NCBI GenBank assembly: GCA_965232405.1
Contig: OZ246966.1
Coordinates: forward strand, 2,790,001-2,854,000
DNA length: 64,000 bases
DNA from: RCIO01 sp965232405
GTDB taxonomy: Bacteria > Pseudomonadota > Alphaproteobacteria > Rhizobiales > Rhizobiaceae
Reading direction: 5' to 3'
The position numbers were made by a program, and so were the translations under genes. Shown here in pieces: positions 9,623-18,775 of the stretch (the first letter of the stretch is position 1; every line of letters starts with the position of its first letter). The notes beneath the pieces were generated by a model. The model was not told the DNA's origin and did not search any database. It worked only from the letters and a program-made list of their open reading frames with translations.

Positions 9623-11284
9623 ATGCAACGTGCGTTCAAACGTTTCCTCAAGAACCGAAGTGGCAATTTTGCTATTGGCGCTGCGGCGCTGGCCATACCG
9701 CTGGTCATGGCCGCCGGTATCATGGTGGATCTGACGACGATCGGGCGCTCGCAGGCCGAATTGCAGCAGGCGATGGACGCCGCGGTGCTGGCCGTCGCGC
9801 GCGAGGGCGATGATATTACCGACAAGGAAGCGGAGGCGATCGTCCGCAATTTCCTGGAGAACAATTACGACCTGACCTTCGCAAATCTGAAGATCATCCG
9901 GCAGGGAACGTCGGTGAAGATCGACGCGATGGCAGACACGAAAATGGCCTTTGGCGGGCTGTTCGGCTACAGCGACTGGGCCGTCCAGGCGGCGTCGACC
10001 GCCGACATTGCCTACGCCAATTACGAGATTGCGCTGGTTCTCGACACGACCGGCTCCATGGCCGGCGGCAAGCTGACGGCGATGAAAGATGCCGTCGACG
10101 GCATGATCCAGTCGATGAGCGCGCAAATCAACAACAAGGACCGGCTGAAATTTTCGCTGGTGCCGTTTGCCACCTTCGTCAATGTCGGGCCGGAATACGG
10201 GCCGAAGTTCGACAAGAAGGGCGTCCAGATCCCCGGAACGGGCGCGCCTTGGCTCGATCTGCAGGGATACAGTCCGGTTCCGCAGTCGGAACTTACGCCG
10301 GGCGCCAGCCGCTTCCAGGTCTACGAGAACATGGGCAAGAGCTGGCCGGGCTGCGTCGAGACGCGCTATCGCGGCACCAAGGACTACGATATCAGCGATG
10401 CGCCGGCCGATCCTTCCGACCACAAGACGCTGTTTGTTCCAGCCTTCAGCATCGATGAACCTGATACCGGCGGCTATGTGAACAGCTACATCGAAGCCGA
10501 TGTGGACCCTCTCGACAAATCCAAAGAGGCCAAGAAAAAGAAGTGGGCCAAATATGGCGTGAAGACGGACGCCGACGGCAATCCCCTGCTTGGAGGAATT
10601 CTCAGCGACGTGACCGGTATTCTGGGTCTCGGTGGCGATGATGATGACGATGATGATGGCAAGTCGCTCAAGGTCAAGAAGGTCAAGATCGATGACGGCC
10701 CTTCGGGACATGAGGGATTCAACAAGGGGCCGGACTTTGCCTGCGGCACCCAGCCGATCACCGCGCTGACCAACGACTACAATTCGCTGCGCAGCAAGGT
10801 GAAGACAATGGAAGCGCGGGGCACGACCAACATCATGGAGGGTGTGTCCTGGGGCATGCGCGTGCTGACGCCGGGCGAACCGTTTGCTCAAGGCAAGCCG
10901 AAGGACAAGACGGGCGTTGAAAAGATCATGGTCGTTCTGACTGACGGCGCCAACAATTTCGGCGTCAACACGACCGAACTCGGCTCCAGCTATTCGAGCT
11001 ACGGCTTCCTTGTCGATGAGCGCATGGGACCGCTGCCTGCAAGCGGCGCGGCCACCAACGCGGCGATGAACGAGCGCACGCTCGCAGCCTGCGATTACGC
11101 GAAAGCCAACGGCATCGTAGTCTATACGATCCGGCTGGAAGAGCCCGATGTGAAGACGGGCTCCATGCTGCAGGATTGCGCGTCTTCGCCCGATCACTAT
11201 TTCGACGCGCCGTCGCGCTCGCAGCTCGACGAGGTGTTCGAGGAAATCAAGGAGCGCGTGGTGCGGCTACGACTGGCCTCCTAG
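9623..11284 (+). CDS. TadE/G-like pilus-assembly protein with von Willebrand A domain
   Basis: 553 residues from the ATG at 9623, chosen over 9590 because GGGGGTGGA directly precedes it and the TadG-type N-terminus (short basic stretch, FLKNRSGNFAI, then a membrane helix at about 18-38) starts there. A vWA domain follows with the MIDAS motif DTTGS at 141-145 and a second acidic motif LTDGAN near residue 440. Family members are envelope proteins of Flp/Tad pilus systems or pilus-related adhesins. Unusually, no other tad gene is near. An Asp run near residue 340 (see findings) lies in a long insertion between vWA motifs. A strong terminator follows. Confidence 0.88.
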   Translation: MQRAFKRFLKNRSGNFAIGAAALAIPLVMAAGIMVDLTTIGRSQAELQQAMDAAVLAVAREGDDITDKEAEAIVRNFLENNYDLTFANLKIIRQGTSVKIDAMADTKMAFGGLFGYSDWAVQAASTADIAYANYEIALVLDTTGSMAGGKLTAMKDAVDGMIQSMSAQINNKDRLKFSLVPFATFVNVGPEYGPKFDKKGVQIPGTGAPWLDLQGYSPVPQSELTPGASRFQVYENMGKSWPGCVETRYRGTKDYDISDAPADPSDHKTLFVPAFSIDEPDTGGYVNSYIEADVDPLDKSKEAKKKKWAKYGVKTDADGNPLLGGILSDVTGILGLGGDDDDDDDGKSLKVKKVKIDDGPSGHEGFNKGPDFACGTQPITALTNDYNSLRSKVKTMEARGTTNIMEGVSWGMRVLTPGEPFAQGKPKDKTGVEKIMVVLTDGANNFGVNTTELGSSYSSYGFLVDERMGPLPASGAATNAAMNERTLAACDYAKANGIVVYTIRLEEPDVKTGSMLQDCASSPDHYFDAPSRSQLDEVFEEIKERVVRLRLAS

Positions 11285-11302
11285 CCGAGCTCCATGCGCA
11301 TG

Positions 11303-11332
11303 AAAAAGGCGGCTTTCGGGCCGCCTTTTTTT
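11303..11332 (+). terminator. Rho-independent terminator after the TadG-like gene
   Basis: The stem AAAAAGGCGG (11303-11312) pairs with CCGCCTTTTT (11321-11330) around an 8-nt loop and is followed by further T residues. It begins 19 bases after the stop codon at 11284, which isolates the TadG-like gene from the MFS gene downstream. Confidence 0.92.
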
Positions 11333-11482
11333 CGTTTGCGGCCAATGCGGTTACCCTGGCAGTAATTGTCAGCTTGATTGGGCTGGATCAGCCTAAGGGC
11401 GCGCCTTGCGCCATAGCGGCGGTTGACGCGCCGCGGCATATTGTTCAAACTTAAACAATATTCAGACAATCGGGAGTCCCGC

Positions 11483-12664
11483 ATGGACATGCGCCTGGCC
11501 TGGCTTGCCGTCGGGACCTTTACCATCAGTTCTGTCGGCTTTGCGTTTTCGGGCCTGTTGCCGGTCATTTCGGTCGACATGGGGATCGGCATCGCGACTG
11601 CCGGTTATGTGCTGATCGCCTATGCGCTTGCCTATGCCGTGGGTGCGCCGGTGCTTTCCGCATTTGGCGGCGCGCTCGACCGGCGGTGGCTGCTATCAGG
11701 CGCGCTGCTGGCTTTCGTGGCCGGCAACGGGCTGGCGGCGATGAGCATCAGCTTCGTCTGGCTGATCATGGCCCAGGTGATCATGGGCGCGGCGGCAGGC
11801 CTGTTTGTCGCGACAGCACAGGCGACGGCGGTTGCGATCGCGGGCCCGGCGCACAGGGCGCGGGCGATTGCGGTCGTTTATACAGGCACGGCGATTGCCG
11901 TGGCGTTCGGCGCGCCGCTGGGATCGCTGATTGCGGCACTTGCCGGCTGGCGCGGCACGTTTCTGACGGCGACGGCCGTCGGCCTTTTCTGCGCTGCCGT
12001 CCTGTGGTTGCGCTTGCCAAAAAACCTAGCCGGCAGCAGGCTGACACTTGCCGAGCGGCTGGCCGTGGTTGGACGGCCGGGCATCGGGTCGTCGCTGCTG
12101 GTCACACAGCTCTATCTCGCCGGCGGTTTTGCGGTCGTAGCCTATCTCGGCCCCCTGGCGACAGAGGGTGCAGGGCTGTCGCGCCTGGCCATCCCCGCCG
12201 TGATGCTGGCTTTCGGCATTGGCGCGGTCATCGGCAACACGGCCGGCGGCTATTTGTCCGACCGGGTCGGCGCGACTCGGGTTGTTAAGATGTCGCTCGC
12301 CGCATCATTCGTGCTTTCGATCGTCATGACCGTCGGCCTGACCTATCTTCCCGCTCCGATAGCCGGGCCATTTCTGATCGGCATCATGGTGGTGTGGGGA
12401 TCGGTGGGCTGGGCGTTCAACCCGGCGCAGGGCAGCCGCCTTGCCAGCTATGCGCCGGAGGCCGTACATGTGACGCTGTCGGCCAATGTTTCAGCGCTTT
12501 ATGTCGGGATCGCGCTCGGCACCACCATTGGCGGACAGGTGCTCGACCATATCAGCGTCGCGAATCTGGGGTTGGTAGCGGCGGTATTCCCGGTCGTCGC
12601 ACTTGCGATCATCTACGCCAGCGCGCCGGAGCCTTCGCAGACGGCGAAAATGCCGGCCGAGTAG
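11483..12664 (+). CDS. MFS transporter (DHA1-like drug/metabolite exporter)
   Basis: 393 residues with about 12 hydrophobic helices over the whole length. The ATG at 11483 follows CGGGAG at a good distance; the upstream in-frame ATG at 11423 would add a polar 20-residue head. The loop between helices 2 and 3 carries the MFS-like GGALDRRWLL segment, and helix 5 has the GAPLGSLI motif C typical of antiporter-type exporters. It resembles the arabinose/chloramphenicol-exporter branch (AraJ-like). The substrate cannot be told from sequence. It converges with the RidA gene. Confidence 0.85.
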   Translation: MDMRLAWLAVGTFTISSVGFAFSGLLPVISVDMGIGIATAGYVLIAYALAYAVGAPVLSAFGGALDRRWLLSGALLAFVAGNGLAAMSISFVWLIMAQVIMGAAAGLFVATAQATAVAIAGPAHRARAIAVVYTGTAIAVAFGAPLGSLIAALAGWRGTFLTATAVGLFCAAVLWLRLPKNLAGSRLTLAERLAVVGRPGIGSSLLVTQLYLAGGFAVVAYLGPLATEGAGLSRLAIPAVMLAFGIGAVIGNTAGGYLSDRVGATRVVKMSLAASFVLSIVMTVGLTYLPAPIAGPFLIGIMVVWGSVGWAFNPAQGSRLASYAPEAVHVTLSANVSALYVGIALGTTIGGQVLDHISVANLGLVAAVFPVVALAIIYASAPEPSQTAKMPAE

Positions 12665-12693
12665 GCGACAAAGTCAACTGCCTGTTGCCAGTC

Positions 12694-13098
12694 CTATTCG
12701 CCCCATCCGGCGATGACCGCATCCGCCTCGAACTCGACCAGCCATTCGGGATTCACGAAACGGTCGATTGCCATGATCGTGTCGACCGGGCGAACGTCGC
12801 GGAAATATTCCTTGCGGACGTCGATTGCCGCCTTCCAGTTGTCGATATCGGTCAGGATCACGCGGGTGCGCACGACGTCCTGAAGCCCGGACCCCGCTTG
12901 TTCGAGGGCATCCTTGATGATCTCGATGCATTGGCGGGTCTGGGTAGCGACGTCGCCGATGCCCACTGTCTTGCCATCAGGCCCGACCGGCGCTGTGCCT
13001 CCGATCGAGATGAACGGTCCCACGCGGACTGCGCGGGAAAACCCCACAACCGCCTCCATCGGATTGCCGTTGGAGATCAATTCCCTGTCGAATTTCAT
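12694..13098 (-). CDS. RidA (YjgF/UK114) family enamine/imine deaminase-like protein
   Basis: 134 residues from the ATG at 13098, preceded by AGGGGAG; the longer upstream frame to 13203 is not conserved-looking. RidA proteins hydrolyse reactive 2-aminoacrylate-type enamines released by PLP enzymes, protecting metabolism in the cytosol. The core Arg in VVRTRVILTDIDNW corresponds to the catalytic Arg region, and the Gly-rich SIGGTAPVGPDG is also typical. The C-terminal stretch WLVEFEADAVI fits the family. It belongs to a Rid subgroup rather than necessarily archetypal RidA, so substrate range is open. Confidence 0.88.
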   Translation of the reverse strand: MKFDRELISNGNPMEAVVGFSRAVRVGPFISIGGTAPVGPDGKTVGIGDVATQTRQCIEIIKDALEQAGSGLQDVVRTRVILTDIDNWKAAIDVRKEYFRDVRPVDTIMAIDRFVNPEWLVEFEADAVIAGWGE

Positions 13099-13284
13099 TT
13101 CCGATGCTCCCCTGCTGATCAGCAAGGGTACAATGCGGGTGCCGACGGCGGGCTGGCAATCGATAGTTGGGGCAGGTCTGGCTCCCCAACAGGCGTCCGA
13201 CACTAGGGTCGGCGAGAACGATGACAGGCCAGATTTTTCGCGTTTGTGCCGAAATCAGATGATTCCACCTGACTGCAAAACGCT

Positions 13285-13842
13285 TCAGCCGCGCCAGTCC
13301 TCGCGGGTGTAGATATGAAAGCGCGCAAAAAGCCCGCCCGGTTCCGTTTCCTCGTGCGTCTCCCGCATCCCGATCTTCCTGAGGAGACGGAGTGAAGGGA
13401 TGTTGCGGATGTCGGCGAAGCCGATGAAATGATCGTGGCCGGTGGCGCGAAAGATCCAGTCGCGCAAGCCGCATGCCGCCTCGAACGCATAGCCCTGTCC
13501 CCAGTACTCCCGAAACAGGGCGTAGCCTATTTCGGGCTCGCCGGTAGGCGGATAGATTCCGAAACCTGCCCGCCCGATCAATGCGTTGCTGCTCTTTTCG
13601 ATGAGCCGCAGCTTGCCCATGCGGTGGGTTCTGAAGTTGTCCTGCCACACAGCGAGGCGCTCGGCGGCCTGCTGGCGCGTCCAAGGCTTGCCGTCGAGCG
13701 AAAGGTAACGCGCGACCTCCGGGTCACCGTGAAGGCGCACCAGATCGTCGACGTGTTCGGGCAGCCAGTTGGTCAGCCGGAGACGGTCCGTCTCCAGGAC
13801 CGTTTCGAGCCGCATCAGGCCGGAAAGCGCCTCTGGCATCAA
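13285..13842 (-). CDS. GNAT N-acetyltransferase, RimJ/RimL type
   Basis: 185 residues. The start of the fold (LETDRLRLTNWLPEH) and the segment GRAGFGIYPPTGEPEIGYALF are characteristic of RimJ/RimL-like acetyltransferases, and EYWGQGYAFEA matches the acetyl-CoA pyrophosphate loop (Q/R-x-x-G-x-G/A). These enzymes acetylate protein N-termini, amines or antibiotics with acetyl-CoA; the acceptor is unknown here. It is seven bases downstream of carA on the same strand and may be read through from it. Confidence 0.85.
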   Translation of the reverse strand: MMPEALSGLMRLETVLETDRLRLTNWLPEHVDDLVRLHGDPEVARYLSLDGKPWTRQQAAERLAVWQDNFRTHRMGKLRLIEKSSNALIGRAGFGIYPPTGEPEIGYALFREYWGQGYAFEAACGLRDWIFRATGHDHFIGFADIRNIPSLRLLRKIGMRETHEETEPGGLFARFHIYTREDWRG

Positions 13843-13848
13843 AGCAGA

Positions 13849-15051
13849 TCAGCGCTCGGCCAGTGCCGGCTCGCCCTTTTTCTCGCGGATCAGGTTTACG
13901 AAACGGCGGAAGAGGTAGTGCGAATCCTGCGGGCCGGGCGAAGCCTCGGGGTGGTGTTGGACGGAGAAGACCGGCTTGCCGGCGACGCGCAATCCGCAGT
14001 TGGAGCCGTCGAACAGCGAGACGTGAGTTTCTTCCACGCCGTCGGGCAGGGTTTCGCCATCGACGGCGAAGCCGTGGTTCATCGACACGATCTCGACCTT
14101 GCCGGTCGTGTGGTCCTTGACCGGATGATTGGCGCCGTGATGACCCTGATGCATCTTCTTAGTCTCAGCGCCGAGCGCTAGCGCCAGCATCTGGTGACCG
14201 AGGCAAATGCCGAAGATCGGGATGTCGGTCTTCATCAGCGCCCGAATGACCGGCACGGCATACTCGCCGGTTGCGGCGGGATCTCCCGGTCCGTTGGACA
14301 GGAAGATGCCGTCGGGCTTCATGGCAAGTATGTCATCGGCCGGGGTCCTGGCCGGCACGATGGTGACCTTTGCGCCAAGGCCGGCGAGCAGGCGCAGGAT
14401 ATTGCGCTTAACGCCATAGTCGATGGCGACGATATGGAATGCGGGGTCACCCTGACCGGAATAGCCTTCGCCGAGGACCCAGGGTGTCTCGCTCCACTGC
14501 GAGGATTGTCCTGAGGTTACTTCTTTCGCCAGATCGAGACCGACGAGGCCGGACCATGCCGCGGCCTTCTTTTTCAGGTCATCGACATCGAACTTGCCAT
14601 CTGGCGCATGGGCGATGACGGCGTTGGGCATGCCCTTTTCGCGGATAAGAGCAGTGAGCGCGCGCGTGTCGATGCCCGACAGCGCGACGATGCCGCGCTT
14701 CTTCAGCCACTCGTCGAGATGGGCGGCGGAGCGGAAGTTCGACGGGTCGGTGACATCTGCACGGAAGATTGCGCCGACCGCGCCGGCGCGGGCAGCGGGC
14801 ACCAGATCCTCGATGTCGTCGTCATTGGCTCCGACATTGCCGATATGCGGGAAGGTGAAGGTGACGATCTGGCCGGAATAGGACGGGTCGGTGAGGATTT
14901 CCTGATAGCCTGTCAGCGCCGTATTGAAGCAGACCTCGCCGACAGCTTCGCCAGTGGAGCCGAGGCCTGAGCCTTCGATCACCGTGCCGTCGGCAAGAAC
15001 CAGAAGCGCGGTCGCGGGGGTGGCTCCCCAGGGTGCGGTTTGAGCGGCCAT
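13849..15051 (-). CDS. carA: Carbamoyl-phosphate synthase small (glutaminase) subunit
   Basis: 400 residues from the ATG at 15051, preceded by GGAGATGTGAT. CarA hydrolyses glutamine and passes ammonia to CarB for carbamoyl phosphate synthesis (arginine and pyrimidine pathways). The N-terminal CPSase small-chain domain (about 15-150) precedes a class I glutamine amidotransferase domain with the nucleophile in FGICLGHQMLALALG and the His-Glu of VQHHPEASPGP. Length and motifs are normal. carB is not adjacent. The divergent yqeY and the dnaG-rpoD block beyond it reproduce the usual rhizobial neighbourhood. Confidence 0.97.
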   Translation of the reverse strand: MAAQTAPWGATPATALLVLADGTVIEGSGLGSTGEAVGEVCFNTALTGYQEILTDPSYSGQIVTFTFPHIGNVGANDDDIEDLVPAARAGAVGAIFRADVTDPSNFRSAAHLDEWLKKRGIVALSGIDTRALTALIREKGMPNAVIAHAPDGKFDVDDLKKKAAAWSGLVGLDLAKEVTSGQSSQWSETPWVLGEGYSGQGDPAFHIVAIDYGVKRNILRLLAGLGAKVTIVPARTPADDILAMKPDGIFLSNGPGDPAATGEYAVPVIRALMKTDIPIFGICLGHQMLALALGAETKKMHQGHHGANHPVKDHTTGKVEIVSMNHGFAVDGETLPDGVEETHVSLFDGSNCGLRVAGKPVFSVQHHPEASPGPQDSHYLFRRFVNLIREKKGEPALAER

Positions 15052-15186
15052 ATCACATCTCCGGCAACAATCTTGCCGCGCTCTTGAAACAAGGCCGCGA
15101 AGGGCCATATAGCGCGACGAAAGAAACGCGCTCGCCGACAGTGCTGGCCAAGCGCGCCCTTGATCTAGATGCTTTCAAAGGCGCGG

Positions 15187-15215
15187 ACAATAGGCAAGGG
15201 CCGACGAGCGGTCAA
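15187..15215 (-). promoter_or_regulatory. Sigma70-type promoter for carA
   Basis: Read on the minus strand: -35 TTGACC (15215-15210), a 17-nt spacer, then -10 TATTGT (15192-15187). Transcription would start near 15180, giving carA an untranslated leader of about 130 nt, long enough for post-initiation control, although I see no clear leader peptide or riboswitch. The 289-bp gap 15052-15340 between carA and yqeY otherwise holds no gene. Confidence 0.6.
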
Positions 15216-15340
15216 TGTGAACAGAAGCGTTCGCACAATTTTGCTAAATTCTGCAAAAACAGCAGCTTAGCGGCAGGAAAACGGTTTGCGCCCGGAATGG
15301 GCCGGCGTTATCCTGCGCGCGAGGCAGGGAGTGTTTGGCC

Positions 15341-15790
15341 ATGCGCGAGAAGATCGCCGCGGCATTGAAAGACGCTATCAAGCAGCAAGACAAGCACCGG
15401 GTTTCGACGTTGCGCCTGATCCAGACAGCGATCCAGGACCGCGACATCGCCAACCGCGGGGCCGGCAAGGACCCGATCAGCGAAGCCGAAATCGCGGCGG
15501 TGCTGATCACCATGGTCAAGCAGCGCAAGGAATCGTCGCGGCTCTACGAGGAAGGCGGGCGGCTTGAACTTGCCCAGCAGGAACTGGACGAAATCGACAT
15601 CATCCGTTCCTTCCTGCCGAAGCAGCTTTCCGACGCCGACACCGAGCGCCTGTGCGCCCAAGTCGTTGACGAGGTGGGTGCGGGCGGTCTGCGCGACATG
15701 GGCCGCTGCATGAATGCGCTGAAGTCCAAATATCCGGGCCAAATGGATTTTTCCAAGGCGAGCGGGATCGTCAAGAACATGCTGCGCTAG
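15341..15790 (+). CDS. yqeY: GatB/YqeY domain protein
   Basis: 149 residues from the ATG at 15341, with AGGGAG nine bases upstream; a TTG two codons earlier (15335) lies too close to that site. The protein is all helical. YqeY resembles the C-terminal tRNA-binding domain of GatB, the amidotransferase that converts Glu-tRNA(Gln) to Gln-tRNA(Gln), but its own role is not settled. The motif LPKQLSDAD and the C-terminal helices around GRCMNALKSKYPG are typical. It commonly sits between carA and dnaG in rhizobia, as here. Confidence 0.9.
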   Translation: MREKIAAALKDAIKQQDKHRVSTLRLIQTAIQDRDIANRGAGKDPISEAEIAAVLITMVKQRKESSRLYEEGGRLELAQQELDEIDIIRSFLPKQLSDADTERLCAQVVDEVGAGGLRDMGRCMNALKSKYPGQMDFSKASGIVKNMLR

Positions 15791-15794
15791 GGTT

Positions 15795-15962
15795 TGCCGA
15801 TATTCTGGCCATGACGGGCTGCAAATAGCGGTTTTCTGCGCTTCCGGTGCTCATGTACCTGAACGTACAATCCGCTCCGGTTCTCGAAACCCACCAGTTT
15901 GGTCGCATGCGCGCCCATCTACGATTCCGCCGCGCCCTGACCCAAATCTCATCAAACCCTGC
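15795..15962. repeat. Dispersed intergenic repeat, copy 1
   Basis: Starts just after the yqeY stop and shares long stretches with 36291-36430: CATGACGGGCTGCAAAT, then TTTCTGCGCTTCCGGTGCTC, then CCGCTCCGGTT followed by CGAAA. This copy has about 30 extra bases between the CGAAACCCACC segment and the CCCTG tail. The middle (CATGTAC...CGTAC) is partly palindromic. Intergenic, non-coding repeats of this kind are known in rhizobial genomes; the function is unknown. Confidence 0.75.
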
Positions 15963-15989
15963 GGCCCGCTACCACGACGATCTGGATTG

Positions 15990-16334
15990 ATGGAAACCGA
16001 AAAGACAGCCGCGCTGAAAGAGCGCCTCGAGGCGGAACTGGCCGATACCGAACGGCTGCTTGCCGACCATGCCGAAAACAGCGCGCCTGTGGAACTCGAC
16101 CAGCAAAGCGTGGGGCGGGTTTCGCGCATCGACGCGATACAGGTTCAGGCGATGGCGCAGGCGGTGGAGCAACGCCGCGAAGCGCGAATTGGCATGTTGC
16201 GCGCAGCGCTTGGTCGTATGGACGACGGCGACTATGGCTATTGCCTGGAATGCGGCGAGGAGATCGCCGCCGGGCGGCTGGACGCCGACCCGACATTCAC
16301 ACATTGCGTGAATTGCGCGGGCAAACGGGGATAG
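15990..16334 (+). CDS. TraR/DksA family zinc-finger protein
   Basis: 114 residues starting at the ATG at 15990. The N-terminal two thirds is a charged coiled-coil helix pair; the C-terminus carries a C4-type zinc finger, CLECGEEI with CVNCAG about 20 residues later. DksA-like proteins enter the RNA polymerase secondary channel and modulate initiation with ppGpp. This short form lacks the full coiled-coil length of E. coli DksA and belongs with TraR-like small members, so its action on polymerase is an inference. A second member lies at 26597-26926. Confidence 0.85.
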   Translation: METEKTAALKERLEAELADTERLLADHAENSAPVELDQQSVGRVSRIDAIQVQAMAQAVEQRREARIGMLRAALGRMDDGDYGYCLECGEEIAAGRLDADPTFTHCVNCAGKRG

Positions 16335-16391
16335 GGCGCGGAGCCGGCCGGAGCCGACCCCGCAGATTGTCGTTGTGATGCCGGTGGCTAC

Positions 16392-17189
16392 TTATTCAGC
16401 CGGTTTCGGCTCTTCAGTCTCCAGCGGCACATCGCTCGTCATCGTATCGTCGATGCCTTCGGCGACATCCTCATAGGCCGGTGCGGCCTCGAGCTCCTCG
16501 CGCGTGACGTTGAGCACGATGCGGTCGGGCAGGTTGTCGCTACCAACGACCGGCTCGTCGGCCGTCGGCTGCATGCCTACCATGGTTTCAGAACCGGTCA
16601 TGGTTCCGGTCGTGCCGGTGCCCGTGGTGCCGGCATCCGGCAACTCGGTCTGGGCCTGTGCCTGGGCAGCAGCCTCTTCTTCCTGCTTCTGCCGCACAGT
16701 CTTCAGACCTTCGGTCTTGCCCGGTCCGAACTCAAGCGCGCTCATCGACACGGCGACGTCCTTCTCGCCAATGCCGAGGAAGCCGCCAACTCCGACCAGC
16801 ACGGCGATCACTTCGCCTTCCTGGTTGACCAGAACATCGGAGATATCGCCAATGTCTTCGCCATTGGCGTCCTCGACGTTCTTGCCTTCAAGGTCGGTCA
16901 CGCGCCATGCGCCAGACTGCGGGACGGTGACGAACGGACCTTCGACAGCATCTGCGGCGGCAAGGGCCGCATCCGAACCGTCGTCGCCGGACATGATTTC
17001 GTCCGTATCGGCGGTCTGTTCCATACCGTTTTCGGCAGAATTGGTTCGATCAGATGCCTGATCGCCGCCCTGCTCCTCGAGCAGTTCCTCGGTCTGTTCG
17101 ACCGGGTCCTGCTGGGTCTGCTCCTGGGCGACAGCGGCAAACGGAATCGAAACTGCCGCAAGCAATGCCAAATAGGTGTTCCTGTTCAT
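16392..17189 (-). CDS. Exported PRC-barrel domain protein
   Basis: 265 residues from the ATG at 17189, preceded by AAGGAGAG; the frame is open further upstream but without a good start. There is a signal peptide at 1-22 (ends AVAQ). The following region is acidic and Gln/Glu-rich and low in complexity. One PRC-barrel at about 85-150 (AWRVTDLEGKNVEDANG, then a beta-rich segment with GVGGFLGIGEKDVAV). A Thr/Gly-rich linker and an acidic tail complete it. PRC-barrels occur in photosystem H subunits and ribosome maturation proteins; exported rhizobial forms have no settled function. Confidence 0.85.
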   Translation of the reverse strand: MNRNTYLALLAAVSIPFAAVAQEQTQQDPVEQTEELLEEQGGDQASDRTNSAENGMEQTADTDEIMSGDDGSDAALAAADAVEGPFVTVPQSGAWRVTDLEGKNVEDANGEDIGDISDVLVNQEGEVIAVLVGVGGFLGIGEKDVAVSMSALEFGPGKTEGLKTVRQKQEEEAAAQAQAQTELPDAGTTGTGTTGTMTGSETMVGMQPTADEPVVGSDNLPDRIVLNVTREELEAAPAYEDVAEGIDDTMTSDVPLETEEPKPAE

Positions 17190-17389
17190 TGGATCTCTCC
17201 TTTGACTTTCAACACCCCCCATTTTGAAATCGCCGGGACGCGAATGTTCCCGACCAAATGCGCTGGCCAAGGGCCAGCAACAAGCAATCGCGGAAGCAGG
17301 CGTTTGCCTGGCCCCGCCATTGCTATGCTTCACAAGGTGGCGACGAATTCAGCGCTTTCAAGGCCCGCTTTTTGGCGAAATCTGGGAAT

Positions 17390-18574
17390 TCATATGGCCG
17401 AAACGGGAAGCGGCGGCCGGGCGCCGCTGCGACGTTCCCAGATGTGGGAGCCAAGCGCGACGGCGGTTGCCACCATCATCGCAAAGATGCCGAGAACAGG
17501 CAGGCTGCGATAGCCGAAACCGGCGGTCAGAAGCAGCGAGCCGATGGTTGCCGCAAGCGCTATGCCGAAGTTGAAGCCGGACGGGATCAGCGAGGAGGCA
17601 AGGTTGGGCGCGTCGACCGTCCAGCCCAGAATGCGGGTCTGGATCGGCGCGCCAATGGCAAAGTTGATTGCGCCCCAAATGGTGAGAATGGCGATCATCG
17701 GAACGGGGTATGGGCTGGCGTAATACATGCCCGCCATGACGAAGCCCTGCAGCGCGAGAAGGGTGATCATGGACGGCATCAGCTTCCAGCCGGCGAGACG
17801 GCCGCCGACGAAGACGCCGATGGTGGCGCCCACACCGTTGAGAAGAAGCACCCAGGGGATCAGCTCCAGTCCGAGCCCGGTTACTTCGCGCAGATAGGGC
17901 ACGATGTAGGTGTAGGGCACGAACTGGCCGATCATCAGCATGAGCATGACGATGAGCGAGGTCCAGACCTGCTGACGACCAAGCACGCGCACCTCTCGCA
18001 TGAGACCGGCAGACGGGGCAGAGCTGGCTGACGTGCGCGGCAGCAGCGCAAGCATCGCCACGATGGAGATGATGCCGAGGCCGAACATCGCCCAGAATGT
18101 TGCGCGCCAGCCGAACATGTTGCCGATCGCCGTTCCGGCCGGAACGCCCAGAATGTTGGATACCGTCAGGCCGGCGAGCACGATGGCGACGGCCATGCCC
18201 TGGCGATCCTCGCGAACCAGGCTGATGGCGACGACCATCGCCGCGCCGAAATAGACGCCATGGGCAATCGCCACGAGCACACGCAGGACCAGCATGGACG
18301 CGAAGCCGGGCGCCATCGCGCAGGCAAGCTGGCCGGCGGCGAAAATCACGGTGAGCCAGATGAGCAATGTGCGGCGCGGAACGCGGCCGGTCACGATCGT
18401 CATCAACGGCCCGCCGACCGCGATGCCGATGGCGTAGCCGGTGACGAGATAACCGGCGATCGGGATCGAGACGCCCAGCCCCTGAGCCACGTTGGGCAGC
18501 ACGCCGGCGATGACGAACTCGGTCGTGCCGAAGGCAAAGGCGGCAATGAATAGGGCGATCAGCGGCAGCGGCAT
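17390..18574 (-). CDS. MFS transporter, AraJ/SotB-like exporter
   Basis: 394 residues from the ATG at 18574, where the first helix begins (PLPLIALFIAAFAFGTTEFV); a TTG at 18637 would add a Pro-rich head. About 12 helices. The TTEFV-I-AGVLP start and the GVPAGTAIG motif in helix 5 are characteristic of the AraJ/purine-efflux-like DHA1 family that exports sugars, nucleosides or drugs. No regulator is adjacent, so the substrate is open. It is divergent from dnaG. Confidence 0.88.
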   Translation of the reverse strand: MPLPLIALFIAAFAFGTTEFVIAGVLPNVAQGLGVSIPIAGYLVTGYAIGIAVGGPLMTIVTGRVPRRTLLIWLTVIFAAGQLACAMAPGFASMLVLRVLVAIAHGVYFGAAMVVAISLVREDRQGMAVAIVLAGLTVSNILGVPAGTAIGNMFGWRATFWAMFGLGIISIVAMLALLPRTSASSAPSAGLMREVRVLGRQQVWTSLIVMLMLMIGQFVPYTYIVPYLREVTGLGLELIPWVLLLNGVGATIGVFVGGRLAGWKLMPSMITLLALQGFVMAGMYYASPYPVPMIAILTIWGAINFAIGAPIQTRILGWTVDAPNLASSLIPSGFNFGIALAATIGSLLLTAGFGYRSLPVLGIFAMMVATAVALGSHIWERRSGARPPLPVSAI

Positions 18575-18775
18575 CGGACTTGCGGGAGGAAACTGGACAA
18601 GGGCCGGCGTCAAAGCACGGGGCGGCCCAACCTGCAATCGAGAAATCGTGGGCCAGGGTTCAGCTTTTGTGGATGGTGCAGGGTACCAGCCATCTGTGGA
18701 TCACGGGCATGATTGGTGTCATCCGTCGCGCTTTGGCCATTGCGTGGTAATATGAGAGCCTTCAACGAGGCCTCG

